Assembly (NCBI GenBank): GCA_038503035.1
Contig: JAVSML010024569.1
Coordinates: forward strand, 558,001 to 622,000
Source: Crocodylus rhombifer
Taxonomy: Eukaryota > Chordata > Crocodylia > Crocodylidae
Reading direction: 5' to 3'
DNA: 64,000 nt
Positions 59,901 to 64,000 of this stretch are shown piece by piece (position 1 is the first letter of the stretch; each line of letters starts with the position of its first letter). The notes under the pieces were generated by a model. It worked only from the letters and a program-made list of their open reading frames with translations, did not search any database and was not told the DNA's origin. Position numbers and translations under genes: made by a program.

Positions 59901-61789
59901 TCTAGTCATATTCCATCTTTTCATACACCCACATTATCACGATCACTATAAACTCTTGAAATAAATGTCATACTTACAGGTTAACCAATAGTTAGACATG
60001 ATATTTTATCTTTTTCTTAATCCTTTCTATGGGCATTTTAATTCTCATTCATCTCATTTAATTCTCATTCATTGCAAGATATGCTTTATAAAAACACAAG
60101 ACCACTGAATCCAGAGAGCTCTCCCTATGACAGAAGCATCTTAACTTAGGCCAGGCGCTATCCACACATCCCTTTCAGACAGTCCGACCCTACTTTCTTG
60201 AAAAATACAAATGGGACAGTATGAGAGTGAGTCATTCTTATTCCTGCTTGGAGTCTCTCCACCCTCAACCACCGTAATTAGCATTCTTGTAAACTTTGTA
60301 ACATTACTAGTTAACCTAAAGACTGACAGTCATTAAAGACTTACTGCATTTAACAGCTTGCTCAGGCATGAAACTACAAAGTGGATTAACACTTTGTTTA
60401 TGCATAGTTTAAAATGCAGCTTCACAAGACTAATTTTACTGAGTGTCCAGTGATTTGCTTCACCTTAGGCAATCCAGAGTTAAACCTGTATAAAAATGGT
60501 GCTAATAAAATTTAAAAAAAAAAAAAAAAAATCTATGGAAGTCTATTCTTCCGTACATCTCCTTCTGGAAATAAGAGTACAACAGTACCCTGAAACAGTT
60601 AAGGGGCAAGCACAAAACAAAAATAATGTGCAAGTCCAGTGCTGAAACGCATCTAGTCCAAGGCAACACTTCTGTAACCCTTTTCCCCTGTTGGAAATGC
60701 AAGCAATACAAAGGACACGCTGTTTCTTCAAGCAATACAAAATGTCACCACAGGCTGACGCTCTTTCTACGAGAATAATGAACAGCTCGCTCTCTGCCTT
60801 GAATGCAGAGCATACACACTCCCCAGCTCTTCCAGTCCTGGTGCTTGGGATTTACAAAATAAAGAGAGCAAACACCTCATCCCTGAACCATTTCCCAAAC
60901 ACGGGGAGAGAAGGTTAGGGCCCCACTTTCCCATGGTCTAAAATTAAAAAAAAAAAAAAAAAAACACCAAACAAAAAGCAGGAGGACAGGGATGGCAGGA
61001 ACTCGTTTTGTCATCTCACTCACAGTATTAAAATTGTCTAAGGAAATACCCTCAATCTTTCCACCCTCTAGCATGGCAAGCCACACGTCATGCCCAGCAT
61101 CAGCTGCTTTCCTGGAAAAGATCTACCTGCTGTGCAAGCAGAGAACTCAGGTCTCCTCTTTCACAAGACAAGAACGGAAAGCAGCACTCTCAACATGCCT
61201 TTACCCCTCCCAGGATATGGGCCCCCTGCTTCCCATCCATGCCAACTTGCTGGCTTTTGGGCAGCAGTCACAGGAGAGCAACAGCAGGCACTTGGAAGGG
61301 CACACACTTGCAGCAGCACTTGCTAGCAGCAGCAGCCGGGACCAGTCAGAAACATCCCCTGCACTTGTGCAGCAGGGCGTGGGACCCAGCTGATCCTGGC
61401 CACCCTCCTATGGGGTGCCCAGGTGAGGGCTACTGGCTTCCTCTGACCCAGGAGGAAGGCCAGTGGCTCAGCTCCCCTGCGGGGCTGGGGCAGCGCCCAG
61501 CTGCAGGGCAGAACCCCCTGGGGGCTTCTTGCTTGGAGGCAGCTGCTGAATAAGGGGGTGGGGGGGGCAGAGTGGATACCGCAGCCCTCCAGCCCTGCCA
61601 AGGATTTGGAGGGCAGGTGGGGAAGAAAAGGCAGGGTAAAACTGTTGCAGCAAGTGGGGGGGGGGATAGGACGGGGGAGGAGGAGAAAATAGAAGTGAAA
61701 CTCCCTGCAAAAGGCAACTATCTAGTAACTCCCTCTCCTGGGCTGGACACACGCAGACACCCCTCCCATCCCCCCCCGGACGTCCCTCT
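56927..61789. other. Probable proximal part of intron 1
   Basis: AT-rich unique sequence turns GC-richer from about 61080 towards the promoter. A 16-bp tandem duplication (60037) and A runs are the only repeats seen. Several overlapping frames at 60990-61720 follow from composition. Confidence 0.5.
60037..60072. repeat. Tandem duplication of a 16-bp word
   Basis: tttaattctcattcat occurs twice with a period of 20 bases. Likely a replication-slippage duplication. Confidence 0.8.
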
Positions 61790-61925
61790 AACCCCAGAAC
61801 TCGCAGGGAGGCCCCGGATCCGAGCGGCGGCCGGGGACACTGGGGCGCCGGCCGGAGCCACCTGCCGCGGCAGCGCGGAAGAGGCGGCTCCGGCGGCGCC
61901 CGGGAAAGTTGCGGGCGGCGCTCAC

Positions 61926-62007
61926 CTGGGCGCAGGCACACGGCGCCGAGCAGCAGTAGCAGCAGCGGCGGCAGCGGGCGGGCGCGGGCGGCCCCGGGGG
62001 GCTCCAT
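61926..62007 (-). CDS. First coding exon: signal peptide of an unidentified secreted or type I membrane protein
   Basis: The exon encodes 27 full codons plus one base. It starts at the ATG at 62007, which has A at -3 and G at +4. Residues 1-10 form a short N-region with Arg8 and Arg10. A proline/leucine stretch with six consecutive leucines (15-20) follows, then a small-residue GAVC segment: the layout of a cleavable signal peptide. The exon ends CCCAG followed by GTGAG, a consensus donor, and splits a codon after its first base (phase 1). Signal-peptide exons joined in phase 1 are common in genes for Ig, EGF, fibronectin or receptor ectodomains. The frame stays open for about 168 codons upstream, but that part crosses the promoter and a TG/CA-rich minisatellite, so I rejected earlier ATGs. 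The exon sits inside a CpG island. The next exon must lie left of this window or is too short to recognise. Gene identity is unknown. Confidence 0.8.
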
Positions 62008-62220
62008 GCTGCCGCCTCCCGCCGACGCTTCTCCCGCTCCTCGTCCTCCTCCTGGCGCGGGCCGGGGCAGCCGCTCGCTCCCTCCTCCGGCCGGCCGCAC
62101 CCACCCGCGGGGCTCCGCGCTACCCGGCCCCACCCGCGTCCACCCTCCGCTCGGCTCCGCCGGGTCCGCGCCGGAGCAGGTGGCCGCTTCCCTCTGGCAG
62201 CCGAGCGGCGCTCCAGGACT
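62008..62220 (-). other. Probable 5' UTR of the signal-peptide gene
   Basis: This very GC-rich, CpG-dense sequence lies directly upstream of the start codon at 62007. It has no TATA box. The boundary with the promoter is inferred from the GC-box cluster that begins near 62230; no transcription start can be read from sequence alone. It includes purine-rich stretches (GAGGAGGACGAGGAG-like on the minus strand around 62030-62050). Confidence 0.45.
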
Positions 62221-62229
62221 GAGCGCGGC

Positions 62230-62300
62230 GCTGGGGGGCGGGGCCTCCGCCAGGACACGCCCCCGCCCCGTCCCGCCCCGCCCCCCGGCCGGCCGGCAGA
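62230..62300 (-). promoter_or_regulatory. GC-box (Sp1-type) cluster, core promoter candidate
   Basis: Several GC boxes lie within 70 bases: gggcggggcc at 62235-62244 and a run of ccccgccccg motifs at about 62260-62290. Such clusters with no TATA box are typical of CpG-island promoters. The position, 230-290 bases upstream of the ATG at 62007, fits a promoter firing on the minus strand. Bidirectional activity cannot be excluded. Confidence 0.55.
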
Positions 62301-62389
62301 GCCCGCCTGCGGAGTGCGGCCCGCGCGCTCCGGGGCGCTGCTGCGGGAGCAGGGCGGGGCCGGGCTGCCTGAGGGCGGGGGTTGGTGTG

Positions 62390-62660
62390 TAGTGTAAGGT
62401 GTAGGGGTGTCTCTGTGTGGGTCTGCATGTGGTTGTGCCTCTCGTGTGTGTGCAGTGTGTGGGTGCGTCTGGGTGGGTGTCGGTGTGTGTAGTGTGTGGG
62501 TGCGTTTCCATGCGGGTGTCTGTCTATGGTGTGCGGGTGTCGGCGTGTGTAGTGTGTGGGTGTGTCCGTGTGGGTTTATGTATAGTGTGTGGGCTGGTCT
62601 GTCTGGTGGGTGTCTGTGGGATGTGGGTGTTGGTGTGTGGGGGTGTCTCTGCGGGGCGCG
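62390..62660. repeat. TG-rich minisatellite upstream of the promoter
   Basis: The plus strand is an imperfect tandem array of TG-rich units. The core agtgtgtggg recurs at 62454, 62491, 62551 and 62584, with linkers such as gggtgtcggtgtgtg. Spacings of 37, 60 and 33 show irregular units. Alternating purine-pyrimidine sequence can adopt Z-DNA, and G clusters are frequent. The long open frames read through it are compositional. Confidence 0.75.
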
Positions 62661-63080
62661 CTGCCGCCGTCCCGCTTGCCCCGCTGTGGCCGGGGGCGCC
62701 GGGCGTTGGTGCCACGACCGGGACAAGGGCCCCGCTCAGCCTCAGACAGGAGCCGGGTTTTCTTTGGACGGGCTGCAAAGCACCTCCGGCAGGGCGGCGT
62801 GCCCTGACGGCGCGGACCGGGGACGTCACTTCCACCACTTTAGCAACAAACCCAATGAAAAAACCAAACTCAAACCCTCCTTTTTGCCTCGTGCTACTGT
62901 GTTGTGGCGCGCGCACATCTGGGCCAGGGAGGCTACGGCTGGCGGGAAAGACCTGGGCACAGCTGGAAGGGGAGAGCCCGCGCGGGGCTGCCCGGGACCC
63001 CACTGTAGGAGCCCCCAGGCTGCCTGCACCCCGCCGCCGGGATGGGCCCCGGGCTGTGAACGCCCCCGGCTCCCCCACCC
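62640..63080. promoter_or_regulatory. Upstream CpG-rich segment with a CRE-like motif
   Basis: A second GC- and CpG-rich stretch lies 0.6-1.1 kb upstream of the ATG, separated from the main island by a TG-rich minisatellite. At 62822-62829 it holds gacgtcac, which matches seven of eight bases of the palindromic cAMP-response element. Long open frames on both strands here follow from GC-rich composition and lack family signatures. I see it as a proximal regulatory region or island shoulder. Confidence 0.4.
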
Positions 63081-63237
63081 CTTCCCGGGGAGCTGCTCGC
63101 CCTGCTGCTCTGGCCCCGGCCAGCCACTAGGTGGCAAGAGCCGCAGCAGCCTGCTCGCCTTCAGCCAGGAGCTCTCCTGGAAGCAGCTGAGGCCCTACAA
63201 AACCCGCATCCCTTAGCCCTGACCAGTCAAACGAATA

Positions 63238-63785
63238 CATCTTACTTTAAAGAAAGTATATATTTAATAAACAAATACATGTTACTTTATTTTCTGTCCT
63301 GGGACAAGCCGACGACATATAAAACCTATTTAACCCTGGGGAACATAGCCCTGGTTTTTCCATGCTCTTGCTATACCAGCCTGAACTAGGCTGGTTATCT
63401 TATACAGACAATTTTTTTTAACTTTTTAAAACCAATATATGTTACTTTATTTAAGTCTATATTATATAGATAAACACATATTACTTTATTTTATGGTCTG
63501 GGATAAGCCAAGGACATACACAAGCTATATAGCCCAGGGGATATAGCCCTGATGTTTCCATACTCCTGCTATACCAGACAGAATGAGGCTGTTTATCTTA
63601 CACAGACAAAACCTTTTAAAAACTAATTCATATTACTTTAAGTAGTAACGTATATATTAAATAAAAAAATACACATTGCTTTATTTTGTGGTCTGGAAGA
63701 AGCTGAGGACATACAAAACCTATATAGCCCGTGTAACATAGTTCGGATTTTTCCGGGCTCTTTTCATACCAGACTGAACCATGTT
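63238..63785. repeat. Tandem array, about 2.8 copies of a ~197-bp unit
   Basis: Three diverged copies lie head to tail. The landmark ttactttattttctgtcct at 63282 returns as ttactttattttatggtct at 63481 and ttgctttattttgtggtct at 63676 (periods 199 and 195). Each copy continues with a (gg)acatacaaa block, a tatagccc block, a ccatactc/ccatgctc block, a gctataccag block and a cttacacaga block. The third copy stops near 63785. The unit is AT-rich and resembles a small satellite. I do not recognise the family. Confidence 0.85.
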
Positions 63786-64000
63786 GCACTAGTATAAGGG
63801 CTGCATGTGGCAGCTCAGCTCCTTTGTTAGGCTGCTGTGAATTTGTGCTCTGCCCAAGTCCTCAGAGAGCACACTGCGATCTTCATCCAGGAGAGGTACC
63901 TGCTGCTGAGTGAGGAGGGCTTTAAAACTTGAGCCTGTCACCAGAGATTTCCAACAACAAAAAGGCACTAAAACAAATTCAACTTTTCTTCAGATTAGAA
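63786..64000. other. Unique sequence right of the tandem array
   Basis: This stretch of mixed composition has no open frame of note and no recognised repeat. Confidence 0.4.

Larger units (their letters stand above)
61790..62390. promoter_or_regulatory. CpG island over exon 1 and promoter
   Basis: CG dinucleotides are dense here (for example gcggcggccg-like strings around 61820-62000), while they are rare across the preceding 60 kb. The island covers the first exon, the donor site, the 5' UTR and the GC boxes. This supports a real, probably broadly expressed promoter. The exact boundaries are estimates by eye. Confidence 0.8.

Noticed and set aside
61468..62726. Minus-strand frames of 312 and 347 codons and plus-strand frames of 216 and 128 codons across the promoter
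   Set aside because: They run through CpG-island and TG-rich repeat sequence on both strands and owe their length to composition. Only the short signal-peptide exon has a strong start and a splice donor.
62407..63216. Plus-strand frames of 269 and 237 codons upstream of the gene
   Set aside because: They start in the TG minisatellite and continue in GC-rich sequence, overlap each other in different frames and show no domain. A divergent transcript is possible but not a protein.
1..64000. CRISPR arrays, operons, rRNA or intact tRNA genes, prokaryotic elements
   Set aside because: None was seen. The repeats present are microsatellites, a ~197-bp tandem unit and transposons. The tRNA-like modules at 22313-22440 are degenerate SINE parts, not genes.

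Overview
This is vertebrate nuclear DNA, most likely from a non-avian sauropsid. A crocodilian is my first guess and a turtle the second. The evidence is the repeat content: CR1/L3-type LINEs with the usual 3' tails (a pyrimidine-rich 'ccttccagccc' block followed by 'tctatga' units), many short non-autonomous hAT transposons, and one CpG-island promoter in otherwise AT-rich, gene-poor sequence. Nothing looks bacterial, plasmid-borne or viral.

Only one host coding exon can be supported. It is a signal-peptide exon on the minus strand (62007 down to 61926). It lies in a CpG island, has a strong start context and ends at a consensus GTGAG splice donor in phase 1. Transcription would run leftwards, so positions 1-61925 are best read as part of a very long first intron. 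I found no second exon. The gene cannot be named from 27 residues.

Layout. 1-4030: AT-rich unique sequence with a proline/histidine-rich GC patch. 4031-5466: an hAT transposon with two more hAT elements nested in it; the outer element and one insert have perfect 8-bp target duplications. 5475-12250: AT-rich sequence with an hAT element at 8520 and a (CA)24 microsatellite. 12258-13677: an inverted-repeat element with a TG-rich core. 15130-15865, 21007-21822, 31500-32265, 32275-32600, 35775-35900 and 37155-39437: CR1/L3 LINE fragments. The last is the youngest and keeps a 517-residue open reverse transcriptase segment. 16824, 19398, 52400, 53991 and 56651: short hAT elements. 22313-22440: an inverted pair of tRNA-like modules. 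27314-27476: an inverted duplication of another repeat. 28757-29561 and 30250-31343: two GC-rich inverted-repeat DNA elements, the second a foldback with arms of about 0.5 kb. 47017-47497: a Tigger-like element. 61790-63080: CpG island and promoter. 63238-63785: about 2.8 tandem copies of a ~197-bp unit.

Apart from the exon, nothing here works together as a pathway. The window mainly records successive transposon insertions in a large intron, plus a promoter region flanked by a TG-rich minisatellite and a small satellite array. I found no previously undescribed multigene system.
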